Notes: generated by a model from the letters alone, not told the origin. A DNA stretch of 64,000 bases from Elmis aenea (GCA_947652605.1 OX393579.1:23271674-23335673); one strand, 5' to 3'; shown: positions 34,001 through 43,395, numbered from the stretch's first letter. Numbers and translations: made by a program.

Positions 34001-34984
34001 AAAAAATGGGGTGTTGTATTTGAAATTAAAAAGTGCTATTAGTTCCAGAGAGGTCTCACCCTGTATATATGAAAGTATTTTTATTGTATTCGGAAGAAAA
34101 AACTATGAAATAGCATTTGAATCAACTTTCTATTTCAAACCGTTTAGCCACAATCAACCGATCCTGCACTAATGACTCACCTTGTACAAAGAGCTTGCGT
34201 TAAAACTCAGTAAGAACTCCCCAGCTCTGTAAATTCTTTACATCAAGAGATAGAGTGTTAGTGTGTATTACAAAATATTTAGATAGTTACAAGTTGAAAG
34301 CTTTTTTTTTTTTATATGATTTTCAAGTTAATAATCTTGCGACCCTCTAAAATGTTTTGTTATAAACACGAAAACTCTATTTTTTTTAAATAAATGAGTA
34401 ACAGAGATTAGGAGTTCTTACTGGGATATCCAAAATCCACAAATTGCTTCATCATAAGCATAATGTTTTATTACTATTTTTTTATTAAGGTAAAATGTGG
34501 ATGTTCCCCAACAAGAAAACGGGATTTATATAAAGAATGCTCTCCTTTATCTAACGCTGGTGTTATAAAATGTTGTTGCGATTCATGTCCAACCAGTCAA
34601 TGTTACTGTTCACCTCAAATATTTAGTTCAGTTGATGTAGACAAAGACACCAATCATGATACAGAATCTAAAGAAAATGATCAAAAAGTGATTCCAAAAA
34701 AGGAGCCAAGTTTAGCACAGCAGCTTCATAAAAGGCTTACAGAGACACTAAGTGAAACAACATATCCTTTTGTACAAGTCAGCTGTCATGGAGATCCAGA
34801 GTATGTATAATAAACAATAGATTTTTTTAATACCATATTTTTTCGTAGGGCTGGACATACTGTTGATTGCTACAATCCCCATCCAAATTGTAATTATTGT
34901 AAAGATACATTTTATAAAAATCTACCAAAATTTTGCAAGAAGAATTACCGAAAATCTCAGAAACATACTAGTTGCTGTTATTAA
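21331..34984 (+). CDS. SPATA6: SPATA6-like protein, complete gene (9 exons, 472 aa)
   Basis: Exons 21331-21378, 21431-21614, 21792-21961, 22977-23155, 29063-29197, 31888-32030, 32086-32198, 34490-34800 and 34849-34984 join in frame to 1419 nt. The N-terminus MQRKVFQVHVELEIQAVTCP, then GVWLCPNGKLSLQIYML and FPLLCHEKFVFYKTF, is the SPATA6 N-terminal domain; a downstream PGIIAPKIE block also matches. Mammalian SPATA6 is needed to build the sperm head-tail connecting piece; the insect role is inferred. The C-terminal half (from about residue 240) is cysteine-rich (CLCGNKKGHELRTC, CCCDSCPTSQCYC, DCYNPHPNCNYC), suggesting metal-binding clusters; I do not recognise these as a named domain. Length is close to mammalian SPATA6. 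Confidence 0.9.
21431..21614 (+). CDS. SPATA6: SPATA6-like exon 2
   Basis: Acceptor CATTGCAG, donor GTGAGT. It encodes VTCPGVWLCPNGKLSLQIYM through LADLQRLL plus one base. Reading on without splicing gives only about 20 unrelated residues to a stop at 21674-21676. Confidence 0.9.
21792..21961 (+). CDS. SPATA6: SPATA6-like exon 3
   Basis: Acceptor TGTTTTAG. It encodes RRECLYAELIQWQN, then AVAGVDIDLLMEPAKQFP. The donor is a weak GTTTGT, but joining to the next exon gives PGIIAPKIE, which fits the family. Confidence 0.87.
22142..22877. mobile_element. Foldback element family F8, copy 1
   Basis: The left arm has TGTACAACTTCATTTAGACC and the right arm the complement near 22840-22877, ending ACCTTG before TA. 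The arms are diverged but co-linear. It lies in intron 3 of the SPATA6-like gene. Confidence 0.7.
22977..23155 (+). CDS. SPATA6: SPATA6-like exon 4
   Basis: Acceptor TTTTTTAG, donor GTAGAA. It encodes GIIAPKIEVNTKTTIEEIL, then SNRFAPKRKQQHQRKVCH and ends with AG of the next codon. It is basic. Confidence 0.9.
23509..23967. mobile_element. hAT-type MITE rich in AACCGGTT
   Basis: The ends CAGGGCTAGAAACCG and (inverted) CAGGGCATGAAACCGG. The TSD is a perfect 8-bp ATTCAAAC at 23501-23508 and 23968-23975. Many AACCGGTTTT motifs inside could serve as transposase-binding repeats. It is non-coding. Confidence 0.93.
24527..24835 (-). pseudogene. hAT transposase C-terminal dimerisation domain
   Basis: The minus-strand frame reads WQTIPEKFKSLKKLASAIL, then FFSTYASESLFSQMNLIKN and KFRNTLTDESSSASILLKV. 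This is the hATC signature: L..LA..IL.....ST.A.E.LFS.MN.IKN..R..LTDE. A stop upstream (24836-24838) and missing catalytic residues make it a relic. Confidence 0.85.
24922..25016. repeat. (TAA)n microsatellite, LINE tail
   Basis: About 30 AAT/TAA triplets, with two AAAAAT interruptions, forming the 3' tail of the LINE insertion. Confidence 0.9.
25119..25960 (-). pseudogene. LINE reverse transcriptase, C-terminal part
   Basis: An open frame of about 280 codons on the minus strand: FADDTSIVVSG at the start (third RT catalytic box), then RFLGTYIDGNLNW (LG.. box), INVYYSMVYCHLSYNVILWG and ILIAQKRILRLLF. The order and spacing match Jockey/CR1-clade LINEs of insects. The frame is intact but lacks endonuclease and most of the palm, so it is dead on arrival. 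Confidence 0.9.
26014..26247 (-). pseudogene. hAT transposase middle fragment
   Basis: The minus strand encodes AFKYFPNLKFF, then SIIDEFSSRFSQFKNFEDIS and FIVYTDIIKVDELDL. The pattern HFPNLK ... EF..RF.(D/Q)(F/L)K...., before an EMQLIDFQS stretch at about 25955-25990, fits the region just ahead of the hATC domain. Confidence 0.7.
27032..27278. mobile_element. hAT-type MITE
   Basis: The ends CAGCGGTTTCCAAACTT and (inverted) CAGCGATTTCCAAACTGG. The left flank CTGTACAC (27023-27030) and the right flank CTGTAAAC agree in 7 of 8 bases once the element at 27286-28752, which landed in that flank, is removed. Confidence 0.8.
27286..28752. mobile_element. hAT-type element, ATAACGTTAT-rich
   Basis: The ends CAGGGATGGAA and (inverted) CAGGGATGGAA are identical. 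The TSD is GCTGTAAG (27278-27285) and GCTGTAAA (28753-28760), 7 of 8. The arms are packed with CGTTATAACG/TAACGTTA motifs. A foldback (27611-28606) is nested in its middle. A second copy is at 36391-39244. Confidence 0.88.
27611..28606. mobile_element. Foldback element family F7, copy 1
   Basis: TA-flanked (27609-27610, 28607-28608). It begins CAGCATGTTTCTTAAATAAT and ends AAGAAACACCCTG. The arms are complementary through CCCACCTTCACAGGAGGCTG and its inverse; a loop lies near 28080-28160. Frames inside reflect the arms, not genes. A diverged copy is at 46210-47086. Confidence 0.88.
28761..29062. other. SPATA6-like intron 4 end
   Basis: AT-rich with no element seen. The acceptor before exon 5 is TATTTTTTAG. 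Confidence 0.4.
29063..29197 (+). CDS. SPATA6: SPATA6-like exon 5
   Basis: The split codon gives R, then NRRCSKTMYRKKPPFQFRKA, ARKPQGLEGDYERTRNC and RC. The donor GTATAT is weak, but splicing keeps phase 2 and joins RCR to VRSRSIHG. The frame continues past the donor for 28 more codons to a stop at 29279; retention would truncate the protein. Confidence 0.83.
29491..31839. mobile_element. Foldback element family F4, full copy (2349 bp)
   Basis: It begins CAGGGTTCTCGTTTTTCGAG and ends with the complement; TA flanks both ends (29489-29490, 31840-31841). The arms pair over about 29491-29950 and 31385-31839, with further inverted blocks inside (AGGCGTTGTTTGCATAAAC at about 29972 and its inverse at about 30215). 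Both arms contain CTGATGATGG...CGAAACGTC or its complement. The centre 30310-31325 holds a tandem duplication (see 30854-31300). A half copy lies at 4018. Confidence 0.88.
30854..31300. repeat. Tandem duplicate of a ~209-bp unit with a 16-bp perfect palindrome
   Basis: Two copies begin ACTAGCAC, then (G/T)TAGCCCGTCCTAGGACGGG, and end with a CAG(C/G)CTGGACTTTTATAT stretch. CCCGTCCTAGGACGGG is self-complementary. Copy 1 also has inner short duplications (TATTTTGTAGCTATTTTCA twice). Similar head-to-tail units occur in Penelope-like elements, but no coding part is present to confirm that. Confidence 0.7.
31888..32030 (+). CDS. SPATA6: SPATA6-like exon 6
   Basis: Acceptor TTATTTCAG, donor GTTAGT. 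It encodes RVRSRSIHGVRPLSQSPTN, then EDFLKRYSSPPKRKTKK. It is basic and proline/serine-rich. It lies only 48 bp after the end of foldback F4. Confidence 0.85.
32086..32198 (+). CDS. SPATA6: SPATA6-like exon 7
   Basis: It follows a 55-bp intron. It encodes IICLCGNKKGHELRTCIVC and SKYKYYFDDTSSPEPHFVK, with a CxC...CxxC cysteine arrangement that could bind zinc. Donor GTTCTT, phase 0. Confidence 0.85.
32238..33520. mobile_element. Foldback element family F10
   Basis: The right end reads CGAGATCCCCATG, then GGACACCCTG and TA. The left arm begins around GCATGGGGATCCCGTAAACG (the left tip is eroded). The arms complement each other (GAAGATAGGTAAAATTTGTT is the inverse of a left-arm block near 32500). 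The right arm is split by the small retroposon at 33272-33422. Confidence 0.78.
33272..33422 (-). mobile_element. 151-bp retroposon with 14-bp TSD
   Basis: A perfect 14-bp direct repeat TGCTCTTAAATTAT flanks it at 33258-33271 and 33423-33436. On the minus strand it starts with ATGTTACAAT and ends in GAATAAA, as expected for an RNA-derived insertion. Near-identical inverted sequences (GTTACAATCTTCGTTCCCG and its complement) lie near each end. Between them is a stem-loop, GACC...GGTC, followed by GAAACGTC. Confidence 0.85.
33538..34194. repeat. Repeat family F11, copy 1
   Basis: A block of about 650 bp shared in direct orientation with 61536-62181, from CAGTTTTTTC...CACGGCACTCTAT to TGACTCACCTTG. 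It includes AAAAAATACAGGGGTTTG and an inner TCACCCTGTATAT. No arms within it; it may be one half of a foldback. Confidence 0.85.
34490..34800 (+). CDS. SPATA6: SPATA6-like exon 8
   Basis: Acceptor TTTATTAAG, donor GTATGT. It encodes VKCGCSPTRKRDLYKEC, then IKCCCDSCPTSQCYCSPQIF, an acidic DVDKDTNHDTESKEND linker, and SLAQQLHKRLTETLSETTYP. It is the cysteine-richest part of the protein. Confidence 0.88.
34849..34984 (+). CDS. SPATA6: SPATA6-like terminal exon 9
   Basis: It follows a 48-bp intron, very short even for an insect. The split codon gives E, then AGHTVDCYNPHPNCNYCKD, LPKFCKKNYRKSQ and HTSCCY before TAA at 34982-34984. Confidence 0.88.
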
Positions 34985-35114
34985 ATGACACTATGTTTTT
35001 AATGGATGCAATTGATTAATAAGAATAGACAAGTAAAATATGTCTCTAATATTTAAGTGGCTAATGATTTGCGCATAAAAATTTATTATTAAATTAGTGT
35101 ATATAAATAAATGT

Positions 35115-35120
35115 AATAAA
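35115..35120 (+). terminator. Candidate poly(A) signal of the SPATA6-like gene
   Basis: AATAAA 131 bases after the stop codon. A TTATTGTCTTTTATTTTATT stretch follows 20-40 bases later. Confidence 0.6.
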
Positions 35121-35676
35121 GAACATGCAAAATAATTATTATTGTCTTTTATTTTATTTAGAAAAGTAAATTTTTTTTAAATAAATAGAAACGTTTTTAA
35201 AGATATTTCAAAATGTGCCTTTTAATGTTTTTTAAATTTTATCATTAGGTTTTGTAAATAATTTATCCGTGGCCACTTTGCGGAATTCCAAGCTGGGATT
35301 CGATAACGTTGTGAATTAACAATTTCCGATGATTTGGTATTTAAATAAAAAATTCATTTTTTTTAAAAATAATTTTTATGTTAGACAACACGTTTAGTTG
35401 CTAAGGTACTTTGTAATAATTTTAAAGCACAAATACACCTTATGTATGTACCTATACACATAAAGTAGAATAACGTTTTGGAAACAAATTAACTGTTCCA
35501 TTCTGTAATTGTTAGCGTGAGGGATGGATCTTCCCTCTAACAAAGTTAATTCTCCCCCACACCTTTAAATTAATTTTGTTTATTTTATTAAATGACAAAT
35601 TCAACTCATTTGTTTTAAACTGTAAGTTTCTTGTGGTATTCTGGTATTACTCTCAAAAATAAAACCTTGCCATATA

Positions 35677-36390
35677 CAGGGTGGTTCAAACTTGAAGTAT
35701 TTGTTTGGTATCTCAGTAACTATAATAATTAGTGAAAATGTGATTTTGGTATCTAGAGCTACTTTTTATGATGAATTCATCTGTGTTATCAGTTTTATTT
35801 CTTTTTGCAATAGACAAAAATTGAAGTTCGCGTTATAGTTATAAAAATTGATAGTGGTCTTTATTTTCAAATATTGCCCAAAATAAAAATATACAGGGTG
35901 TTTGAAATTCAACTTTAAACATAGGGATCTCGCTTATTATAATGGCTAGAGTATATGTTTAAATTTGGCACAGCTGCTAATTCGGTGCTCATTAATAATC
36001 TGAAGAGAAATTGGAAATATCTGAAAGATATCCGAGAAAATTGGGAAAAACCGAAAAACACGATATCTGAACTTCCCTGTTTATTAAAACAGAACAAAGC
36101 GTTCGTTATAAAGGTTTTTTATACAGATTTTTATGCTTAGTTTAAAAACCAAATTATATATTTTTAGCGACCTTGACTTTCGCAATGTGAAGTAAACTTA
36201 CATATTTTTTTAAAGAAAACCTTAGTTGGCCATGATCTTATGTGAAAGAACGTTTTTTTGACTTTTTAAAAATATACAGTTGTATACATTTGTTGCAAAA
36301 ATTAACCGCGATATATGAAAATTTTACCATTAAAGTTTGCCATGATTTCGTGATGTTTGCAATTATTAATAAACAAGTAAACGTTTTATC
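35677..36390 (+). mobile_element. Left half of foldback F9 with an F5 piece inside
   Basis: TA, then CAGGGTGGTTCAAACTTGAA. The section from about 36175 matches the F9 element around 19320-19560 (TTTGTTGCAAAAA...TTTGCCATGATTTC). At 35894 an F5 end (CAGGGTGTTTGAAATTCAAC) begins and runs to about 36170. Another insertion starts at 36391. Confidence 0.65.
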
Positions 36391-36711
36391 CAGGGATGGA
36401 ATAACGTTTTAAATCGTTACGTTATTGTATAACGTTATTTATTATTTGTTTTCGTTACATAACGTTATAAAAAACAATAACATCTTTAAAGTAAGGAAAA
36501 AAAAGTTTAGTTTTTAAAATCTCGCCAGATTTAGCGAGAGATTCGCTAAATTGGCAACACTGACCGCAGTCCATCCCCACCCCACCTGTAATACTACATT
36601 GATATCTTAGTTTTACACTACGATACCAACATAAACTTGGTTGGGTTTTTTTCGGTCTGAAGTTAGCGGGCATTAATCATTTTCGATCACCCGATATACC
36701 GCACGTATGTA

Positions 36712-37353
36712 CAGGGTGGTTCAAATTCGATGGGATTGCATGCGTATCTCGCTTAACATTCAAGATACAGAAACGGTTAAATTACCAAAAATGTGCAGTT
36801 TTTTGGGACAATTTCAGAACAGTTATCAAATATATTCTATCATTTCCTGTTTTACTTGATTTTTTTTAGTTTCCACAGCCTATTTTTTGTTTTTCATTAA
36901 AAAAAAATATTGAAAAACCATTGTAACTTGGGTATTATTAAAAATAAGTACATCAACTCTTATATATTTGGAACGGGAAAAAATAAGGAATTTAAATAGG
37001 TCATAGCCAACTATAGCTTCTATTTAAAAAAAGGTAAGTTTGTGTCATAACTTTTTAACGGCGAGTGCAAAATTTTTTTTTTAAATAATTTCAAAATCAA
37101 CATAAAAACATCTAAAAATAATCTTTATAATCTTTTTCGATATTTACAAATATAAGAGAGATATGACACATTATAAATATAACAAAAAAACAGTTTTTTT
37201 CAAATACCTCAAAAACCGGAAATGATAAAATATTTTTGAAAACGGTTCTGAGTTTTTCCCAAAAAACTGCACATTTTTGGTACTTTAACCGTTTCTCTAT
37301 CTTGCCCATTAAGCGAGATGCGCATGCAATCCCATCGAATTTGGACCACCCTG
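36712..37353. mobile_element. Foldback element family F3, copy 2
   Basis: It begins CAGGGTGGTTCAAATTCGAT and ends in the complement; TA on both sides (36710-36711, 37354-37355). It is shorter than the other F3 copies because the central loop region is missing. Confidence 0.9.
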
Positions 37354-37451
37354 TACATAATACTTGATTTTTTTTTAAATCCAAATTGCTCCCGCCACTA
37401 TTTTTCTCAATCTCGATTGCGCCCGCGCCACAATAAGTTGGGAACCCCTGA

Positions 37452-38899
37452 GCTAGAGTATAGGTTTAAATTTGGCAATGTTACTTAATTTCGTGCTCAA
37501 TAATAATCTAAAGAGAAATTGGAAATATTTCAAAAGGTATGCGAGAAAATAAGGAAAAACTGGAAAATACGATTTTTGAAATTCCCCTATAACTCCTTTG
37601 GAATATGAAATATTTCAAATGTGTAAAAAAAAAACATTGCTGAAGCAACTTTTTAAGCCGAATCGAATGGTTAGCACAAAATTTCCCTAGATCGATTCAT
37701 TTTTTTTAATGATAACCAACTTTATTTTTTCTTATGGGCACAATTTTTGCCATTTACTTAATCAAATAGCATTTATTTTTCTGAATTCATTGATATATCA
37801 CACATGGTATTTTACTTCTTCTTTCATTATCAAATTGGAAAAATGCGTTTTATACAACAACCACTATAAATCAGGTAGGCCGGTCATTGTAGTTAATGTT
37901 GTGCCCATGACAACCAATCAACAAACTAAAAGTTTTGAAAGCCTATTACTTGTCACATTAATAAATTCGTAAAATGAACTTTAATAACAAAGAAAAACGC
38001 CATATATGTTGCGAATTTTTTATAAAGTTTTGTTATACTTTATCACATGTTTTATACAAATGTACTTAAGTTTTTGTTTAACATAGAAAAATAGTGTTTT
38101 TCCGGATAGGTTTGTAATAAAAATGTTTTTTTTTTATTGTCATCTCTAATTTTTCTGCCATATTTTTCTTTAAGTTTGGCAAAAGCCCCATATTTACCCA
38201 AGTTTGTCCAACATACAAAAATATGTGTGCGAGGGTTCTTTTCTTTCTGGATATGTTTCTGCATATCGTTGACTTGACAACATAAAATTCCTAATTCAAT
38301 GAATAAAAAATTCACAGAATATCGCGTTTTTCTTTGTTATTAAAGTTAATTTTTACGAATTCATTAATGTGACAAGCAATAGGTTTTTAAAACTTTTTGT
38401 TTGTCGATTGGTTGTTATGGAAACAACATAAACTTGACGACCGGCCTACCTGATTGATTTATAATAGTTATTGTTTAAAATCCTTTCTTTTAAATTTGAC
38501 AATGAATGAAGAAGTAAAATACCATGTGTGATACATCAATTAATTCAGAAAAATAAGTGCTATTTGATTATGCAAATAGCAAAAATTGCGCCCATAAGAA
38601 AAAATAAAGTTGGTTATCATAAAACAAAAGCGAAGGAAAAATCACCATCCAATCCGGCTTAAAAAGTTGCTTCAGCAATGTTTTTACACATTTAAAATAT
38701 TTCATATTCCAAAGGAGTTATAGACGATTTTCAAAAATTTTATTTTCCGGTTTTTCCTAATTTTCTCGGATACCGTTTGAAATATTTCTAATTTCTCTTC
38801 GAATTATTATTAAGCACAAAATTTAGCAACTTGAACCTCTACTCTAGCTATTATAATAAGCGAGATCCCCATGCTTAAACTCGAATTTCAATCACCCAG
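37452..38899. mobile_element. Foldback element family F5
   Basis: The arms 37452-37980 and 38310-38850 are complementary (AAGAGAAATTGGAAATATTT answered near 38790). The right end is GAATTTCAATCACCCAG then TA. The AGCTAGAG sequence at 37452 suggests that a hAT element inserted in its left arm, removing the left tip from view. The centre holds a transposase fragment. Confidence 0.78.
38052..38315 (-). pseudogene. Mariner-like transposase relic, N-terminal HTH region
   Basis: The minus strand reads MQKHIQKEKNPRTHIFVCW, then LGKYGAFAKLKEKYGRKIRD. This corresponds to the YPE(K/R)xNPRTHxF..L...L..YGAFAKPK segment of DUF4817-type N-termini, with several substitutions. It lies in the unpaired centre of foldback F5, as in F1. 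Confidence 0.55.
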
Positions 38900-39608
38900 T
38901 ATAACGTTATAAAAATAATTTTTATTTGTAAATCTGAAATTATTGTTGGAATCTGTAAAATGTAAATTTAAAAAATAGTACAAAATTACGTTGAGATATT
39001 TTATTTTCATTTTAATTTCTAAAACACAAACAAAATATTGTATTTTCTGAAAATTAAAAGATCGCCATATAAAAATTTAAGTTATAGAGAAAAACGATAC
39101 AAAATAACTTTTAATGAAACCTTATCGGTTATTATAACGTTATATAACGTTATAAAAATATCGTTACGTTATTGTATAAAAAATTATAGTTGAATCGTTA
39201 TTATAACGTTATCGGGTATCGTTACGTTACGTTTTCCATCCCTGGTTTAAAAAGATTACTATTTTTTTCTAACGTGATCTAAAAAATGGGAGCTAATTTA
39301 TGATTCTGTTGTGTATAAAAATGTTTTATCGGGGGACGTTTTATTGTGGAATTTTATTCTAAACTTGAAGTATAATTAAATTGCTGTTAAATTTCTTATT
39401 TGGCATAAATAGCATCTGTAATATTTTATAATATTAATGTAAGGCAAACGGATGTTTACTTTACTTACATTGCTTTAATAACATGTGCATTTATTTAAGT
39501 CCCTTTAAATAATGTAAATGTTTCGTCCACCACTACACCACTAATATTTGCATATGATAATTTAGAGGTAGATAAGAATTTCATTTTAAGTTATCCGTTT
39601 TTCTCTTA

Positions 39609-39671
39609 CCAAGTACATATATACCAAGTACCTATGTACCTAAGTACCTATGTATGTACGAGTGCATATGT
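39609..39671. repeat. Short imperfect tandem of AAGTACCTATGT
   Basis: Several ACCAAGTACATAT / ACCTAAGTACCTATGT units in the 5' flank of the phosphatase gene. Confidence 0.5.
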
Positions 39672-39879
39672 AATTGCTATTCAGATTTGTTCAAGTTTTA
39701 TCTCAGCGCATTTAATAAATATAACATAATTTAAATTCTTTATTCAACAAAACATTAACTCATAAATATTGAATCTAGAATTCTAGACGATAGACAGACA
39801 ATACAGGATATTAGCAAAATAAAGGGATGAAGTTTACGGATTATAATGCGAAAAATCAATTGCCAATGACGAGCCTGTC

Positions 39880-40386
39880 GGCCTCTTATGACGTCATTTC
39901 TAATCGCGAATATCGCGTTTTTGTTCAACCGTCATACGCCTACGCTACTTTGGAAAAAAAATGTATTTAAGTTTTAACATACGTTCCAATAAAACGGCAA
40001 AGCGCAAAGAAACAAAAACGATTCGTGGCGCGTAACTTGACATTTTCCAAATGAATATTACCCAGCCTCATCAATGAAATGACGTAACCGTGTGCCCGCG
40101 TGACGTTGAGCCAATAGGAATCTTGTATATGTCGATTTTGTTGGTACGCCCTCGCACAATAACAAGAGCTTGAGAAGAACCGACAACATCGCAATTAGCA
40201 TTCGGAGTTGTACACCGAAGTGGGTGCATGTATCTCGCGCGCTGTGGTTTGTTTAGGTAGTATTCTGACAGAAAATGACCACTATGTGTAATAAAATTGA
40301 ATATATGAAGTGACAACTTGTCGTAAAAGTGTTTTTTATCGTTATTCGTGGATTATTTGAGTGTTGTTACCAGTCTTAGCATTAAA
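39880..40386 (+). promoter_or_regulatory. Promoter-proximal region of Mkp3 with CRE-like sites
   Basis: Less AT-rich than its surroundings and free of recognised transposons. It has a full CRE palindrome TGACGTCA at 39889-39896 and two partial CREs, TGACGTAA at 40080-40087 and TGACGTTG at 40101-40108, with a CCAAT box at 40111-40115 just after. Such sites bind CREB/ATF factors; a role in ERK- or stress-driven feedback expression is an inference. The transcription start is not determined. Confidence 0.5.
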
Positions 40387-40762
40387 ATGCCTACTACTCC
40401 GGATTGTGACTATGATTTTGTGTCCAAAGAATGGTTGTTGGCCGAATTACGAAGTGATTCCAAAAATTTAGTGATTTTGGACTGTCGTAGCTCAAATGAG
40501 TATGGGGAGTCTCACATTAGAGATGCTGTAAACTTTTCTATACCGTCTATAATGTTGAGACGCTTAGCAGCGGGAAAAATTGATTTAGTGTCAACAATAA
40601 AATGCAGGGAATTAAAAAATAAAATTTGCAGCACTTATAAAGAGAATTTATTTGTACTTTACAATGATTTGTTTGGAGTTCAACAACATCTGACCGACTC
40701 TACTCTCGGCGTTTTGTTACGCAGGTTGACGCAAGATGGTTGCCGTGTAGTGTGTCTTGAAG
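40387..40762 (+). CDS. Mkp3: MAP-kinase phosphatase 3 (DUSP6/7/9 type), first coding exon
   Basis: It encodes 125 residues plus one base before donor GTTAGT. The start ATG is in AAAATGC context (A at -3); no upstream in-frame ATG was seen. The product dephosphorylates ERK in the cytoplasm. The exon covers the N-terminal rhodanese-like (CH2) domain: SKEWLLAELRS, then VILDCRSSNEYGESHIRDAV with the inactive-Cys-type DCR loop, and the kinase-interaction motif at residues 55-61 (IMLRRLA, with the ERK-docking Arg pair R58-R59). RRLTQDGCRVVCLEG closes the domain; GGF..F normally follows in the next exon. The catalytic HCxxGxxRS domain is not in the window. Confidence 0.92.
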
Positions 40763-43395
40763 GTTAGTAGTCAAATAAAACTGAAGTTTATTAAGTTCCC
40801 CGAAGGTTGTTATTTAATTAAAAGACTCATTTCCCGTATGTAGTAAAATCTCCCTTTGAAAATTGATTTTGTTGTTCCTTATCGCATGTTTATCTGTTCC
40901 AATCCACAGGTACAGTCGCCCACTTGTATTTTGAACTCAATATTCTGCATTATTTCTCTCTCTGATTGTTTTAAAGTACTTTTACTCTATTCATTGAATA
41001 TTTTTGATTTCGACATTTACTCAAGATTTTATTTCATTCATAACTTGTGTATACTACTAGGAGCTAGTTAAAAAAATAAGCTATTATGCAAGGTCAATTA
41101 AAATTAATTGTGTATTCTGATTACCAAATAAAGAATAGGTGTAATTATGTTGGTCGCACGCTAAAATTGTTCACCGCGCTGTTGATGTAATTGGCTCTCA
41201 AAGAAAACAAATGAAACGGACTCTGGGTTATGCGAACGAATGACAATATGCATACCGGATGTAATTCAACATCAATATATCCGGTGCTTTTTAGAGTAGA
41301 GGATGGACATAATCATATATCTACGATTACAAAACATGGGTAACAGGTTATGTAGCTCATGAAAGTAATTTTATGAAATCCGAAATTGTGGTTGCGTCTA
41401 AAACATGTTAAAAATTGAGTTTGCGTTAGCGTTTTCCCACGGCTCTTTTTTTATATCCATCAAAAGCAGTACCGGACTGGTTATTAAAGTTATTCATTCC
41501 TATCCAACAACTAATCGATAAATTCGAATTCAAATGCAGCAAACGATCAAGCCAGTGCGGTCGGTCATCGGCCCATTAAGGTTTCCTGCCCACCGGGACA
41601 TTCCCCATGGTTCCACCAGCTATGATCATCGTTTTTTATACACCTGAATAAAAAATATCAACACATTAATGTAGACTAGGTTGTGATTGGTTGTACACAT
41701 CATTATCAAGCGTTATAAAAACAAAAACAACTCTCTTTAGATTATCGTTTTCCTGTTGCATTAGTTTTATGTATTTCTTCATGCTTGTTTTGCATTTTAG
41801 CCCTCCTAAGGAAGATTGGTTTAATCCGATTCCTTTAAGCTGCGTATCAAACTTTTATTTTAAATTTTTACGATGTTTGTATTTTTTAGGCGACGAGTTT
41901 TTGCTCGCCCAATGTAAACTTATTTTGAGGTTAATTTTTTTTTTAATTCTTGAAATTGGCTTTAAATTTTAGTAATATGCTATTAAACATGTTTTTAAAA
42001 GTTTTAAATTACAGTTTTTGCTAACAATGTGAGCATTTACGTTTAAAACGCAATTAAAGTTGTAGTTTATAGCATATTATATTCTGATATGATTTATTTA
42101 ATTTTTAATAGCTTCATTAATGTTCTTCATATCTACAGTCTTTAAGTATTTTTAGACAAACATAATCTGGCAATGGCCCATAACTGATTAATTCGACTAA
42201 ATATTATTAGATGAAGCTGTAGCTATAAAGAATAATAATAATCAAGGCTATTTATACAAATAAGGGGTCTTCAACCTGAAAATCTGGGCATGGGTACCTT
42301 CGAAGGGTAGGCGAAAATAAATGATACTAACATAATCGCTAAATAATTTTCGGTGAGAGAATGTTTTTGTCACAGAAAGTTGAATTATTATGTAAAGGTC
42401 ACTTCTCTAACGGCGTAGAAACGAGCTTTAGCGGAAATAGCCTATAAGCAAATATTTGCCCGCAAAATATCCAAGCAAAGATTATCTTAATCAGCAGTGT
42501 TAAAAAGTATAGGAGTAAAAAAACTTTGTGCGGTTAAATAATAAAATGTACTTATTATCATATTAAACAAGTATTATTTATTCTTATCTCAGTATGAATT
42601 GCTGTTTTCTTGATATTTTATTTAGTTTTTATTTTAATCCATTAACGATATGTGAATGCCATGAACTTGACTTGCATTCATTTATTGACTGACTACATAC
42701 GATATAATGAGGTATAGCAGTTGTATTAATGCATTTTTTTGAATTGCAAGTTTCTACATTGTTTTTTCATAAATAAATATTGCAAGATTATTTATGTTTA
42801 GCAGTTTGTTCATAAATTGTACATTTGAGAAGAAATCATTAAAAAAAAAACACTGCATATATTCAAATGTGTTCTTAAGTTGTTTCTTAAAACTACAAAA
42901 AAAACGCATAAACATATGATGCACTAAAATTTCGGCAATTGTTTTGATTCATTTTACCGAGCGCCATTTATTTTGAGTATCTATAATTTGTCTTTTTCAT
43001 TAATGGAATCCGTTGTCAATTCTTTCTATAATTTGTTTTTCTTTTAAATTTATATCCGTTTTCAAATTCCTGTTACGTGTTCAAAAACAAAATCTCAATA
43101 TGTATTTACTTTTTGCAAATTACAATTCGCTTTTAAGTTTTTTCATAAAATCGTAGATTTTTGTACCTATTATACATATTTAGTTGTAAAATTGAACGAT
43201 TTCACTCCTTAGTTTACTCTGTATTTAATTAGACTACTGGAAATAGACTAGAATTTTTTATTATTAATGATTACGCATTGTCAATTACTTGCTAATTTTC
43301 AATTGATCAAAGCATGTGGATATTTTAAAATAAAAACTAAGTTTACTCCAAATAAAAATTTCACACTAAGTTACTTATAAATAATTTCTTTTCTC
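40763..43395 (+). other. Mkp3 intron 1, proximal part
   Basis: No exon or transposon end was recognised. A more GC-rich patch at about 41545-41625 (GTCGGTCATCGGCCC...CCACCGGGACATTCC) may be regulatory or an old element; nothing else stands out. Being nearly transposon-free next to the first exon would fit an enhancer-bearing intron, but this is inference. Confidence 0.4.

Larger units (their letters stand above)
36391..39244. mobile_element. hAT-type element (second CAGGGATGG copy) with nested foldbacks
   Basis: The ends CAGGGATGGAATAACG and (inverted) CAGGGATGGAAAACG. Both arms carry CGTTATAACG-type motifs as at 27286-28752. The flanks GTTTTATC and GTTTAAAA agree only in 5 of 8 bases. Inside are an F3 foldback, a right hAT end (GGGAACCCCTG at 37451) and an F5 foldback. 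Confidence 0.8.

Noticed and set aside
40348..40386. Upstream extension of the phosphatase frame
   Set aside because: The extension begins with GTG, not ATG; the ATG at 40387 has a good context and matches the usual N-terminus of the family.
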